Of a DNA stretch of 64,000 nucleotides, positions 37,945 through 50,999 are shown one piece after another. The translations under genes were made by a program, and so were the position numbers. Numbering within the stretch: the first letter of the stretch is position 1; every line of letters starts with the position of its first letter. The notes beneath the pieces are model-generated. The model ran no database searches. It was not told the origin of the DNA and saw nothing but the letters and a program-made list of their open reading frames with translations. This DNA comes from Apostichopus japonicus (Eukaryota; Echinodermata; Holothuroidea; Aspidochirotida; Stichopodidae). The stretch is taken from positions 3,801,001 to 3,865,000 of the forward strand of contig NC_092571.1 in the NCBI RefSeq assembly GCF_037975245.1, written 5' to 3'.

Positions 37945-38741
37945 CAAGGGCGGCGGAAGCACTTGTAATCTGGGGGTGGGGCACCGACGTCGAAGGACAC
38001 TTTGCAGAAGATCGAATAGACTGATGCAGCCTGATATGTGGCCTAGTACCCTTTATAACTCTCATCGTATTATCTTATTTGCGTATACACATTACCCTAT
38101 CAACGCCCCCCCCCTCCCCCAAGGAAAAAATGCATACTAGCACTGTAATATCCAATGTGCAAATTAGGAAACATGTTTTCTTTCGAGACAAAATGAGGTG
38201 AAATCATGATAAAGTCAAAGTCCCTGCACACGCGATCGATACATGAATGAAAGCAAATGAAGTATGTCAAAATACGAAAGGATGGGATAGGTTATGGGAT
38301 ATTAAAACTATACTCATTATTCATACTTGGCGATCAATGGCTTCTGCTTATTACAAAGTCACAATGTAATGTAGCAATGCATTTTTTGAAATTATGGTAT
38401 TATTATTATCATTATTATTGTAACGACTTCCCCAATAATTATAAATAATATGGAATGGTAATAACACGGCAAATGATTGTATGATATTGGCATGCGATGT
38501 AATAACCGATGCATATGACATGCACAGTAAGATATTGAACGCGCGCGGAGCGCGCGGAAAAACTTTGGTTATATTTTTCGGGCAAGTCATTACAGCCACC
38601 CAAATCAAATTGGGCTCCTACGCCTATGCTGACCTAATAAGGCGATCAAGAGTACAATTTTTATGAAGAAAAAGGGCACATTTTTAACCTGAGGAAAAGT
38701 GGGGGCACGTGCCCCCTGTGCCCCCGGTTCCGCCGCCCTTG
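37945..38741. mobile_element. hAT-type MITE (CAAGGGCGGCGG ends)
   Basis: Inverted ends CAAGGGCGGCGGAAGC (left) and CAAGGGCGGCGGAACC (right, minus strand). Flanking 8-mers are catggtga (37937-37944) and cattgtta (38742-38749), six of eight identical, as expected for an aged hAT target duplication. G-rich blocks follow both ends. It encloses the small MITE at 38419-38595 and no transposase. Confidence 0.75.
38419..38595. mobile_element. Small MITE (TGTAACGACTT family), copy 2
   Basis: 177 bases, close match to 16359-16526, again followed by tgggctcctacgcctatg ending at 38628. It is nested in the hAT-type MITE. Between its two halves there is a short GC palindrome, cgcgcgcggagcgcgcg, near 38541. 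Confidence 0.75.
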
Positions 38742-38749
38742 CATTGTTA

Positions 38750-40640
38750 TCATAAAATATTTACCCCTTGTCCTTTCTATTAATGACTACTTAGTGCACT
38801 TACCAAATAGGGTCGCAAGTCCCACGGAAGTCTTACTACACTGTAGGGTCAAATCTTATCCCCCTCCCGCCCTCCCCTAAAAAAAGAAGATAATTGGCCT
38901 TATTTTCCCAACGAAGCCGATATGTGCGACTGTTACTTGGATCCCTTCTGTATTTTCGCCCCTAACTATACAATCTCAAATATGGATATGCGCCGCTGTG
39001 ACCGACAAATTAAGTTTTGCCGAGGTTTTCAAGCCTGACACTGAGTACCGATTGTTCGATATCCCAGTTCCGAGGCTTGTGCCCCCACCCCTCCCGCCAC
39101 TTTTTAATTAAATGTCCTATTCTGGATCCGATCATTTCTAAAGCCGCAAATTATATTTTAATTTCTATCAAAGCTCTCAGGACTAAACTCAGACGGAGGG
39201 GTACATATAGTTGGATAGAGAGAGAGAGACATCCACAAATATCCAAAATATGAATCATCTGTAATATAAGATTCTGGACCAGTTTAGGGGCAAATGTTGT
39301 ATCTATGAGATGTCAATTGTGTTACTCGATCACCTAACTTTCCACTAAAATTTACGGATAACATTCTATAACAAAGGTTATACAATTAAACAGCTTCATA
39401 TAAAAGAAAGAACGATTCTTTGCATTGGCAGTTTCAGTTTACCACACATTGGGGAACCTGACGAGGATAAGGGGGGGTGGGGGCGAGTGGCTGGGGTACA
39501 CCACAACATTGCATCGGGTCCCCAATGTAGTGTTAAAGGAGGTCTAACTAAAGTACAATGTCCTTTCTACGCTTCTGTAGCTCCGTAGTTAGTATCCAAC
39601 ATCGATATTTCCGAATTATACGGTCCAGCAACAATATAGGCAGTTAAGCTCAAATATGTATGGAAGCCGTGAACTGCCGCTGCTAAAACTTGTTGTGATC
39701 TCGTGAACTATAGTTTAAGTCGGAGAAAACAACATTGCAGTTTGTCACATTTAACCATGCTTTGACTCAGTGATCCTAGTAGCTGGAATCTTACAATAAA
39801 CAATTAAACAATGTGAAGAGTGTCACAGTGACAATTGCATTTGAATATTTACATGTTATTCAGTATATCCTTTTTGACAGTAATCACAAACACATTTTTG
39901 CTATATTTTTCAGAGACCCACATCAACTGCAAATTAATACGAGTTATCATCTTAAAAGGTTTCAAAGTCTGACACTCTTCAAAATTCAAGAGTATTTTAA
40001 TTTTATTCAGTTCCAAATCAACAGCGTAGTGATATATATAGCTACATGCCATTTTTGACATCAAACATGCATATTAACATCACTTGTACTGTATTTAACG
40101 TTACTTGCTGTAGGTGTAGATTGCGATAATTTTCAGAAATATTCATTTTATATAGAACGATTGGAGAATAAAATCGTTAGCTTGATCCGGCACATCGGCA
40201 TACGGCTATCGCTGTACAGTGTACGTACGTATTGTAATGTAGGCGCTCTATATTTGCCTTTATTACGGCACGCATGCATGTTTATTTAACTATTTTTCTT
40301 AAATTTGTAACATAAATAGTATGATTATGTACCGTATTAATTTTATAGTGATAAGTTGAGACTATTTAATTAATGTATACTGGTCGGAAGTTTGATTTTT
40401 CTCTAATGGTTAACATGTATTTTAATAGCGTCTGTTATGGAGGAATATGTCTCCCAAGAAAGAATATTATATATATTATATATATACACATATATATTAT
40501 ATATCATATATATATATATATATTATAAATATAGTATAGGTATAATCAAACTATATATGAAAGTGATCGCAGAGTCAATCAGTAGTAATAAATTTAGGGC
40601 GGGGAAATTGAATGCGGGGTGAGGGGCTTCGAGTTCAAAC
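38750..40640. other. Intergenic DNA with no recognised gene
   Basis: Contains scattered C- and G-runs (about 38101-38111 just before, 39471-39483), an AT-rich tatata stretch at 40463-40525, and otherwise no coding or RNA signal. Confidence 0.45.
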
Positions 40641-40649
40641 ACGTGTACT

Positions 40650-42998
40650 CCTTAAAAGTAGTCTGTATTGGCCCCAAATTACGGCATGCTATAATTGCTG
40701 GAAGTTTTCAAAAAAGTCCTTTCTTGGAGGTGTTCACTCTCCATATTGCTCGCTGACATTGTAAACACACACAACAAGATGACTGAATGTCCCAGTGAGG
40801 TAAATTTCCTGCAAAGTGGTAATAAAAACAGTTTCAGAATTTTAACCAAAGGTGACCATATTTTAATATGTATGGGGCCAAAACATCATACTTTTAGCCT
40901 TCGAAATAGCCTAGTGTAGTTGCATATAATAAGGTTTGAACATAACTGGAGACCAAACCTCCTCCCGTATGCAACACCTTCGAAAAATATATGAAGAGGC
41001 GGGGGGGGGGGGGGGGGGTTGGGGGTCGCAAAGAGAAATCAAGAAAGTATGTAATATATAGGTTTCTTAAATCGTGCAGTTCCTAAAGGATCTACTCGTT
41101 TGTATTGGGTTTTAATGCCTTCCAAATTGTTAATTTTCAAACAGTTTCTGTGAAGACTAATGTATTTCGGTCATACTTTCCCAAGCGTGGGCACAATCCT
41201 CTAAGCGTGGGCGCAATAAAGTTACTGTCACACATATGCATATATGTGTAGTGTATGCGGCTGCGTGTATACGTTGTCTATGTATATAAGTTAATCGTAC
41301 ATTGTCTGTATCTGTGACTGTATCTGTAGACTGCATTGGCCGCAAATTATAGCAAGCCCACAATTGCTAGGATTTTTCACAAAAAAATTTCCTTGGAGGT
41401 CTTCATTCTCTTAATTATTCTCAGACATTCTAAATGAACACAAAAGATGACTGAATGTCCAGTGAAGTAATTTTCCTCAAACGAGGTAATATAAACAGTT
41501 TAAGAATATGGACCAGGGTGACCATTTTTGAATATCTGGCATAAATGGGCCAATACAGTATACTTTAATCCTTCGACATAAGCTATATTAGTTGCAAATA
41601 AAAGTTTGGACCTATAGCTGGAGACCCCAAACTTCTCGCAACGTTAACAACCCTCGAAAAATTGAAATGGGTGAGGGGGTGGGGGCGGGGCGGTCTGAGT
41701 GTTAGAAAGAAAATTCAAGAAAATATGTGATATATAGGCTACTGTCTCACTCGAATTTTCTCATAGGGCCTTCTTGTTTGTACCTGGGTTTATGCCTTCC
41801 AAACTGTTAAATTTTAGAACAGTTTTTATGACAACTACCCTAATATATTTCAAAATAAATATAACTTAAAGCTGTTAGCAAACTGCTAATCCACTAGATA
41901 GCCTGTGTAGGAGAATGCGTAAAAGTTAGTTGGCCTGACGTTTTGATCCTAATAGGATCTTCTTCAAAGGCTAAATGACAAGTAACAGTAACAGAAGGGA
42001 CAAAACTAATACATTTCAATCACTCTTTCCCAAGCGTGGGCACAATTCCCTAAGCGTGGGCACAAAACGGATAATACGTATATGTGTGTGTAGTGTACGC
42101 GGCTGCGTGCAGTATTCGTTGTCTATGTATATATGTTAATCGTAGCCTACATTATGTCTGTATCTGTAGACTGCATTGGCCGCAAATTATAGCAAGCCCA
42201 CAATTGCTAGGATTTTTCACAAAAAAATTTCCTTGGAGGTCTCCATTCTCCAAATTATTCTCAGACATTCTAAATGAACACAAAAGATGACTGAATGTCC
42301 AGTGAAGTAATTTTCCTCAAACGAGGTAATATAAACAGTTTAAGAATATGGACCAGGGTGACCATTTTTGAATATCTGGCATAAATGGGCCAATACAGTA
42401 TACTTTAATCCTTCGACATAACCTATATTAGTTGCAAATAAAAGTTTGGACCTATAGCTGGAGACCCAAAACTTCTCGCAACGTTAACAACACTCGAAAA
42501 ATAAATGGGTGAGGGGGGTGGGGGCGGGGCGGTCTGAGTTTTAGAAAGGAAATTCAAGAAAATATGTGATATATAGGCTACTGTCTCACTCGAATTTTCT
42601 CATAGGGCCTTCTTGTTTGTACCTGGGTTTATGCCTTCCAAACTGTTAAATTTTAGAACAGTTTTTATGACAACTACCCTAATATATTTCAAAATAAATA
42701 TAACTTAAAGCTGTTAGCAAACTGCTAATCCACTAGATAGCCTGTGTAGGAGAATGCGTAAAAGTTAGTTGGCCTGACGTTTTGATCCTAATAGGATCTT
42801 CTTCAAAGGCTAAATGACAAATAACAGTAACAGAAGGGACAAAACTAATACATTTCAATCACTCTTTCCCAAGCGTGGGCACAATTCCCTAAGCGTGGGC
42901 ACAAAACGGATAATACGTATATGTGTGTGTAGTGTACGCGGTTGCGTGCAGTATACGTTGTCTATGCATATTTTAATCGTACATTATGTCTGTACCTT
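40650..42998 (+). repeat. Tandem duplication, 840-bp unit of repeat B
   Basis: Two near-identical units follow one another: the landmark ccgcaaattatagcaagccc occurs at 41340 and 42180, and catttcaatcactctttccc at 42012 and 42851 (spacing 839-840). A third, partial unit ends at 42998, and a much more diverged one lies at 40650-41160. Inside each unit is the direct repeat aagcgtgggcacaa (twice) and the palindromic gatcctaataggatc with ttggcctgacg just before it. No open frame of note. The near identity of the two full units implies a recent local duplication. Confidence 0.85.
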
Positions 42999-43330
42999 GC
43001 CGGTAATTAAGCATATAGGCCCTACCTGCAAGTTCTTGTTCATTTTATATTATTTTTCGTGGCATTGTTCCACGTATTTTGAGGTGAATGTTTGTTCAAC
43101 TTTTCCATGTTTAAATTCGGAGTTCAACAACGATTATTTACAATAGAAAATTTACAATGGAAATGAATGTGGGATACATTTCTGGCGTCAACATGTGTCA
43201 TATATTTACACTTGTTTTCCATCGCTGCAGCAAAAACATTTGCAGCAATGAATAAGAGAGGAGATGAGAGCAAAATCGCAATTAAGATGTCGCATTCCTT
43301 CAGTAAAGAGTGCACTTTCTTTACTACAAC

Positions 43331-43332
<2 letters not shown>

Positions 43333-43394
<62 letters not shown>
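43333..43394. repeat. TA dinucleotide microsatellite
   Basis: (TA)n of about 60 bases upstream of the kinase gene; it causes spurious Ile-Tyr frames on both strands. Confidence 0.95.
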
Positions 43395-43397
<3 letters not shown>

Positions 43398-43732
43398 ACC
43401 TCGTAAAACTTTGTTGGTCAAGTATGTTCTTTACTTTGAGTATTTTACTTGCAATTGTTTGTATTTTTAGCGTCCCCACTCCACACACGTCACATACATA
43501 TTCATAAAAATGTATGCAAGTTCCCAACTTTCTGCCGTTATAATGGACTAATAACTGTTTAGCATGCATGCTCTGAAGTTTTTCTTCAAACAATTGCAAG
43601 TAACTGTTGCATTGCGTTCGATCGATAGTACGTATATATAGAGATAAACATTATACTGGGCTGAATTACGCGGCTCTCCATGTGGCCGAATTCACAACTT
43701 CACTGATCTTCGCAAATACTACACTGAGGAAC

Positions 43733-45980
43733 ATGGCGAAATTTGACAACCAGCGTCGCAAAGGGTCAATGGACGAAATCGTGAAAAGGTAAGTTCCGTA
43801 CTGCTGTAAATGCCCTATATGATAGCATAACGAACTTCACGAATGACAGAATGAACAACTTATGTAAGAAAAGTCTTTGTTCGTGTGCGGCATAGGCCAA
43901 TGAAAGTATAGGCCTATTTTAATCACTAAGGTAGGCTGTACACTACTGTAGGTCACTACCTTGTATAATTGTGAAGCCAGTTAGGTCCCTAAAGGACATT
44001 TTGGAGGGATATGATCTCATTTTGGGTAATCAACTCACAAAAACACTTCTTCCGCATGCACCTCCCCCTCCAACACTAGTTGGCTTTTGCATATTTTGAT
44101 AAACATATTCTTCTTCTACTTATTTAACCAAGCTTTCTACTATAGAAATATTCGGATTGTAACATGTCGGTATTACATCGATAACAACTTTTAAATGACA
44201 ATATCTGCGTTGTAAAACTTGTAATGAAAATTTAGACAATATTCGACAGTCAGTAGGCCTAAACGTGAGTATATGTTTTATATGTCATCGGTAACATTTC
44301 TGCAAACTTTACCGGTACCGATAATTGTTATAAGAGATGGATTCGTTAAATTGAGACAGTACTTAAAAGTTGTCCCAAATTATGTAATGTTCTCTCATGA
44401 CCGTTGTAAGTTTACATGACAGTTGACACAGAAGAACGACATTGTTATGTACACAATTCCGTAGGTGATAATTATATTATTTGTTGTGTTTTCATTTATA
44501 GTTGCAAAGATATGTTTTGCTACGATTCGGCAGCAAAAACTGTCGTGCGGCTGATAATTGACAAACTTGGACAGGAACACCCTGGGATATCTGACAGATT
44601 AGCAGGACTAGCAATAAGAAGAGCTTTTCCGGGTGTTAGAAGAAATCGGCCGGGGTGTAGGAAGGCTCGCAGGCAAATGTGTTATTACGGGATCAGCTTT
44701 AACAAGAACAAATCTCCAATATATAATGGTATACCAGAGAAGGTGAACAATCCTGAATTGGGGCTGATCCGCAAACGACGACAAGCTATCAATTTTCACG
44801 TTCCGCCCCACTTCCAAATAGACAAGAAGTTGTTGTCATTCACCGTATGCGATTATGATGTCGGTCGTGGTTCGTTTGGGAAATGTCGACAAGGCTACTA
44901 CAGAGGGATCCAAGTTGCGATCAAGGAATTTACCAACCCTAGGCAACTGGGAGAGAATGGACTGAGGTGTGAGGTAGAACATGAAATATCTATGATGTTG
45001 AGGCTTCAGCAGCATGAAGGTTTGTCACATTTGATTGGCGCTGACACAACGTCCACCCCTTTCCTGTTGTTAACTCAGCTTTACCATGTAAATGGAAGAC
45101 CTCTCACAGTCTCCAGCGCACTCAGACAGCCTTCTGCAAATGTAACAATCCCACTGGCACCAATTGATTGGAAAAATGTGATTCAAAAGTGTGCTGAAGC
45201 TGTTTTGACGGTTCATAATTCCGGGATCCTTCATAATGACATTAAAGGTATGTGTTTCCTTTCATCAGTATCAGTTCAGTTAACATACCTGTAACCCCCA
45301 TCCTCCGCCCGGGTTTGGAGGGACGAAGTTATGAAATTATATTACAAGAGTAAATTGTGGTCTTAAAGGTACATATAGATCATCGCTCTATTTAAGCTCA
45401 CAGAGGCTCACAAAAACGTGATTCTCCTTAAAAATGGCTTTGCCACCCCCCCCTCCCCCCCGCCGCCCGCACACACAACTGAAGACATGGTCATATATAC
45501 TCGATATAGTTGGCATTTGTAGAGATTTATGCAATTTTAAATGTTCGTTAAGGTGTTGTGACTGTTTGAACGTTTTTTGTCTAAAATAGTAGTCACAAAG
45601 AAATAAAAGTGTATTTTCTCCCCACAGATAACAACGTTGTCTTACATCTGCAAGATGGCCAGTACAGCCCCGTTTTGATTGATTTTGGAAAAGCGTGTCT
45701 AATTACGCAAGGTAGAAAATTAAGACTTAACTCAAAGGAAAGAGAGCAATGGAAAGTAAGATACAGGAATCTGGCACCCGAGCTTGTGGATGGAAAAGAA
45801 GCAGAGAGCACCGCAACAGATGTTTACTCATTTGGACACTTTGTGCGCTGTATTTCCAGAATGACCCACGAACAATCTAAACTTTTCAAGGAAATATATG
45901 TAGTTTGTACGAACAGTTCAGATAAGAGAGCGAGTTTAAGCCTCGTGTTAAAGGTATTGACGGGAGAAATTAAGATCTAA
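43733..45980 (+). CDS. Protein kinase, three exons, 384 aa
   Basis: Exons 43733-43788, 44502-45247 and 45628-45980 join at phases 2 and 1; donors are AAAAG|GTAAGT and AAAG|GTATGT. Residues 20-80 form a basic N-terminal region (LAGLAIRRAFPGVRRN) outside the kinase fold. The kinase domain has the glycine loop GRGSFG (140-145), VAIK with Lys160, a helix-C Glu near 178-180, the catalytic loop HNDIKDNN (263-270; Asp265, Asn270), DFG (286-288) and APE (317-319). The second residue of the usual HRD is Asn. All catalytic residues are present, so it should be active on Ser/Thr or Tyr; the class is not decided. I recall lineage-expanded kinases with HND loops and DFGKAC in cnidarians and deuterostomes. 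No signal peptide or membrane segment; likely cytosolic. Confidence 0.85.
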
Positions 45981-46357
45981 AAAATGCTGTGCCATGTATT
46001 TCGGAGCATCGTCTCTCGTGTTTAACTATATCAACACTTTTCCATGGGCTGCAATGACCTCAAATAACTATATTTGTGATTTTGTTAAATATTAATGGCA
46101 ATGGTGTTAAAACATTTGTATACTTGCCATTAAGTTACGTAACAAATCTATATCACATCTACGCCTTAGAAACGCCTTTTTAATACACAAACCGGGTGGG
46201 GTGGTCCACCAGGCCCAACCCCCCCCCCCCGCCCCCGTGGTGCAATCCGATCCCTGAATTAGTTTCCCTAAGGTAAGATAAACTGTTCAAATACACTTTT
46301 CGTGGGGAATTTTTCTTTAGTTCAATCCATAATATTACTTGAGCAAGGGAGCAGCTT

Positions 46358-47335
46358 GATATTCATAAGGTCCGTTACTCATAAGGTTCATTGATCATAG
46401 GGTTCGTTAATCATAAGGTTCATTGGTCATAAGGTTCGTTATCCATAATTAGAAAAACGTTTCTTTAATCATAAGGTTCGTTATACATAATTGGAAAAAA
46501 GGTTCGTTATTCACAATTGACAAAAGATTCGTTAATCATAATTGGAAAAATAGGTTCGTTATTCATAATCGAAGGAGGTTCGTTATTCATAATTGAAAAA
46601 AAGGTTCGTTTTTCATAATTCGCAAAAAGGTTCGTTATTCATAATCTTCTACAAATAAGGTTCGCTATTCATGATCGCGAGGTCGTCACGCCCCAGTGCC
46701 CCTGCATCCCACTGCCCAAAAGTTGAGGTAACCACTGGTAGTTTCGAGCTGTGCGTTGCCAGGGGAAGAGGGCGGTCACTTGCGGCCCATGGCCAGACGT
46801 GGGCTTAAGGGTTAACGACGGCAACTACCGAAAGTACGGCTACCTCATGAATAATTTGCCGACTAGTCACAGATGCAGCATGAACCATTTGCCCAAATGA
46901 TATTTTTTTACCTTTTTGGGGGAAGGGTGGGGGAGGAGGCGGAGGGTGGCTCCGCCCTGCCTTTTTGTTGCTATTATTTCTGTATGAATACTGGATCTTT
47001 TTCTGATTATGAAAAACGGACATTTTTTGCTACTATGAATATCGAACCTTTTTGCCGATTATGAATAACGGACCTTTTTTGCTATTATGAATATTGAAAC
47101 TATGTTCCGATTAGTAAAAAAACGGACATTTTTTGCTACTATGAATACTGAACTTTTTTAAATAATGAATAATGGACCTTATGAACATTGAACCCTTTTT
47201 ATTATGAATAACGAACCTTCTTTTCCGATTATGGATAACGAACTTTTTTTCGACATAATGTACGTTATTAATAACGAACCTAATGAACAATGACACTTAT
47301 GACTTATGGCCCTTATGAATATCGGGCTGACCCCC
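46358..47335. mobile_element. Foldback element with ttcgttattcataat sub-repeats (FB1)
   Basis: Left arm 46358-46672 is a tandem array of a unit of about 25 bases (aaggttcgttattcataatt plus A-run). Right arm 46985-47335 is the same array reversed (attatgaataacgaac plus T-run). The right end reads, on the minus strand, GGGGTCAGCCCGATATTCAT, as does the left end of FB2 at 55203. The spacer (46680-46985) holds a GC-rich part whose gcagggcggag word is shared with FB2. No protein is encoded. Confidence 0.8.
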
Positions 47336-47805
47336 ATAAGCAATACATGCATGTTACCGTCATAAAATAACACAAATTGTAAAGAAAATCAAATCAAACT
47401 GCAGTCATACCCAATCATGATATTTGGGAGACGCAAGATTTTGCACCCTGAACTTATCCGATGTGTTAATATTATTGTGCTTTTCAAGGTCTGTTCTTTT
47501 CTTTAAAGACCAACTATGGAGACTTTTCGATGAACATAAAATCCCACCATTTTTCATGTATGTAATCCTTAACTGATTCCAATTACATTGCTGTAATTAA
47601 CTTTACCAATTTCGGACGTTAAATAAGTGAAAAATGGGACGAAAAGTCAGCTTCTATTTCAGACATTCCTGAAACATTCCTAAGACATCAGGTGACCATG
47701 TGACGTCAACGTTTGTATACCTCACTCACAACTATACTTTTAGTGTGTAAAGTCGTATACTTGAGCTGCCAAAAACATCAACGATATTACTCCTTTTTCC
47801 TCAAA
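47336..47805. other. Intergenic DNA upstream of the THAP-like exon
   Basis: AT-rich unique sequence. No element ends or exons recognised. Confidence 0.4.
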
Positions 47806-48050
47806 ATGTCACAATTCTGTGTTGTTGGAGGTTGCAGTTATACCTCATCCAACAAAAGCATCAGCTTTTTTAGATTTCCGAGTAAAAGAACCGACGTAAA
47901 ACGCCGCAGACTTTGGATCAATTTTTTGAGATCCACGCGGAAAGATTTTTCAGCACCCGGAGTATCTCATGCCCATGAGTCCACATGCATGACCCTGCTT
48001 CTGTGTATGCTGCAAATGTCTCATTCTGTGAAAATTATATACTGTCGATA
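47806..48050 (+). pseudogene. THAP-like zinc-finger exon, truncated
   Basis: An ATG at 47806 (context tcaaaATGt) opens MSQFCVVGGCSYTSSNKS, followed by SFFRFP and RRRLWINFLR. This matches the start of a THAP DNA-binding domain: C-x4-C, then the aromatic FRFP block and the Trp of the core. The second half, where Trp-Pro, Cys and His of the C2CH module should follow, is not recognisable; the frame runs out at TAG 48050 through SAPGVSHAHES. Either the domain continues in another exon or frame, or it is a relic. THAP domains occur both in host regulators and in P-element transposases. Confidence 0.5.
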
Positions 48051-49390
48051 GCTGTGTCGGACCATGGTCGGACATAGCTAATGTGAAATTGACCGTAAAC
48101 ACGCCCTGGACGTCCTTACATGTAACATTATATCACGCAATTGACAGTAATATATTTACTGTAAGAGATGACCGTATATATACCGTGCCAAGGGTATAGC
48201 ATTGTTAGTACATGTACGGTAGTTAGTTACAACTCTCGCCGGCGTTGGCTCACAGCATGTGTAAAAAGCCATGTTAGGATTTATCTATTTCATTTGTTGT
48301 ATTCCAGTATCGTGAGTTCGTGATACATGTGTAATATTGTCCGTTCTGTTTATTCCGACATCTGCATGTTCCAAGGAGTTGAATAAAAACGGTAGTATGT
48401 AGCGATCGGACGTTTTATTTCGTTAGTGACTGTCTTGTGATTGTGGGATGTTAGTACTGGTCAAGGCCTGTTTCAACTAGACCTAACTCTATGGAATTAC
48501 ACAGACTCACGGTAGTTTTTCGCCCAGGATTGAACAAGAAACGTGGATTAGGATATTCACTGCTAAATTTGTTTATTGACAAGATACTTTTTCTGTGTTT
48601 GTATACTTTTGGATATTAAAACGAGTAAGTACTATGTAAGTATATTGTACCGTACGGACCTATTGACGCTACGCTATGTAAAAGATGCCTCCATTTGAGT
48701 GGAAATTTTGCTAATAAAATAAGCAATTTAACTAAAATTTCTGCTTATAATTGTCTTAAAACTTGTTGTTAACCTTCATTTGTTCTTGTTTTAAGCTAAC
48801 AGCTTTTCAAACGCTCGAAATTGGAAGTCAAAAACAGTACAATTGTTCGCTATCTGTGTACAAACAGTGCCTATATCAGCGTTTGATTTTCGCGGTATAC
48901 AAACTTTGACGTCACACGGTGACCGGAGGCTCCTTTGGGTCAATCTCTGTTTTCAGACATTCCAGAGGTTCATGTCACGTGACTACCCAAAATGTCCATT
49001 TTCGTGGTCGTTTTTGATGGGTTATAGTAGGTTTTGGAAGATTATTTTTTACACATATTGATTATGGGTATGTAAACTCCTAAATTAATGGAAAATCTCA
49101 ACAAAAAAAATTGCCTCCATATTTGGTCTTTAACCCTCCCCCCCCCCCCGAAGATTTCTTAAATTAGTCCCTGGTGTGCATCCACGTTACGATAATAAAA
49201 TTAAACGCATGTTACTATCGCGAGGTGCCGTTATATAATCAGGAAGTTGTTCGAGTTGTTATAGAACAACTCCCTGGTATCATGAAGTTCCTCTGCAATC
49301 GTTCTGCTCTTTTGATTTTTAATAAGGTGTAGTATGCCATTTTCACCATGGAAGTATAAGTCCGAGTAACATTCCATGATTTCACATTAT
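48051..49390. other. Intergenic DNA with no recognised gene
   Basis: A possible polyadenylation signal AATAAA lies near 48381. A C-run at 49138-49149 marks a transposon-like edge. The imperfect hairpin at 49240-49276 is listed separately. Confidence 0.4.
49240..49276. repeat. Hairpin, CAGGAAGTTGTTC stem (copy 1)
   Basis: CAGGAAGTTGTTC and GAACAACTCCCTG form a 13-base stem with one mismatch and an 11-base loop. It shares the agttgtt…aactccctg core with the hairpins at 50791 and 52090. Confidence 0.7.
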
Positions 49391-49429
49391 CCATTGATGT
49401 TCACTATTATAAAGGTATGCTGTATTTAC

Positions 49430-49660
49430 CTTAAATATGCCAGATTTTCAAATATGGTCACCTTTGGTAAAATTCTTATGTTTTTATTACCCCCTTGGAG
49501 AAAATTTACCTTATCTGGACATTCAGTCAACTTGTGTGTTCATTTATAATGTCTGAGAACAATTTCGAAAGTAAAACCATCGAGGAAAGTTCTTTTGAAA
49601 TCGTCTAGCAACTTTAGCATGCTATAACTTGGGGCCATTACAGACTACCTTTACGTTTTT
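49430..49660 (-). repeat. Dispersed repeat B, reversed copy
   Basis: Reverse complement of the 41340-41560 block: aaatatggtcacctttggt, ggacattcagtca and agcatgctataacttggggcc can be lined up with it. Confidence 0.7.
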
Positions 49661-50790
49661 GATCACTAGTTCGCGACACAAGGAGTAATCATACATGTTA
49701 CATTTATTCCGAGTAGCTTTCATATACTCGAGAAAGGAACTGTGATTTATTTGAGGCCAAAATGCTTAGAGAACTCCCCCCCCCCCCCGCCCCTTCCCTC
49801 TTAGAAGTTAATGAAATCATGTTTTCTTGATGAATTAATTATTTACGGTACATTTTGCAATATTTTGCCCACAATACTGCCATGATACAAGCATTGGCAA
49901 AGGGAATATCAGCTGAATATTGACTGCATGGGGTAAGACATCCCTATAAGTTTTCTCCACTATATATACTGTACGTTCTAGCTGCTTCTTCCACAATGTC
50001 TATCACGCACAACACCTCTACATGAACACCATATACGTATACGTACGGTAAAAAGGCTATGTAATTTAAGCTGCAAACAAAGGAAACATTGCGTAACAGG
50101 GTCTAACCACATGCTAGTGGTTAATCTTGTTAAACGCTTCACTGGGGATGCTTATGATTTTCAGAAATACGTGACAGTGTCTTTTCTTTGGAGGCAAATA
50201 GTCGAATGAGACGGGGGGGGAGGGGGGAGGGGGATATGTGCCATTTAGCAAGATATTTCTGCGAAAATTCAAACAATAGTCTTTGATATAAATTTGCAGC
50301 AACATTATGCATACATAGGTAACCATAATTTGACAAAATATTCTTAACGACGAGGAGTAACGCTAGTATGCCCTTCCATTTTTATTTAATTTATTGTGCA
50401 AATCGCTACATCCCCCACCCCCCACCCCATCTATGCTAGTATGTGTGAAAAGTTTTTTTTTTTTTTTTTTTAAGGCTAACCGGTTTAGTTGGCGAACTCC
50501 TGCGTGGTTTAGACAGTGACTTGCCAGTATACACCCAGTCACGTACAGAGTCCCCCTTGACAATTCCAGCCTTAATGTTGTGTCTTCACGTATTTAGTTA
50601 TAAAAAACAATCTAGTTTAATGGCGTCATCTCATGTGGTATAACAGAATGTGTAGCAAACGCTGATACGTGTGCGAAAATTATCAAAGGAGAAAACAACC
50701 TCGCCGCGAGAAAAGTAAACAAAGAACGAGAATAAAGCAGCAGCTAATTCAGAAAGGGTTACTATTACTTTCAAACGTATATAGTATTAG
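49661..50790. other. Intergenic DNA with homopolymer runs
   Basis: C-run at 49778-49788, G-rich at 50212-50232, T-run at 50454-50472. No exon or element boundary is clear. Confidence 0.4.
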
Positions 50791-50815
50791 CAGGGAGTTG
50801 TTATGCAACTCCCTG
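50791..50815. repeat. Perfect hairpin CAGGGAGTTG (copy 2)
   Basis: CAGGGAGTTG, loop ttatg, CAACTCCCTG: a perfect 10-base stem with a 5-base loop. Confidence 0.85.
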
Positions 50816-50963
50816 GTATTAGTCAGCCATACATTTCGTACGCTATTCCCGGTCACATTATTAACACTCCTGTTGTCATGTTAGCAGCTTTGACCGCGTT
50901 TGAAAACAAGCGCGTTTTTTCATGCTGGTTTTGCTGTCGTTTGATTGGAGGATGAACAACGAC

Positions 50964-50999
50964 TGATCAGGGAGGTCTAAAATATCACCTCCCTGATCA
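50964..50999. repeat. Perfect hairpin TGATCAGGGAGGT
   Basis: TGATCAGGGAGGT, a 10-base loop, ACCTCCCTGATCA: a perfect 13-base stem, again around a CAGGGAG core. Confidence 0.85.
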
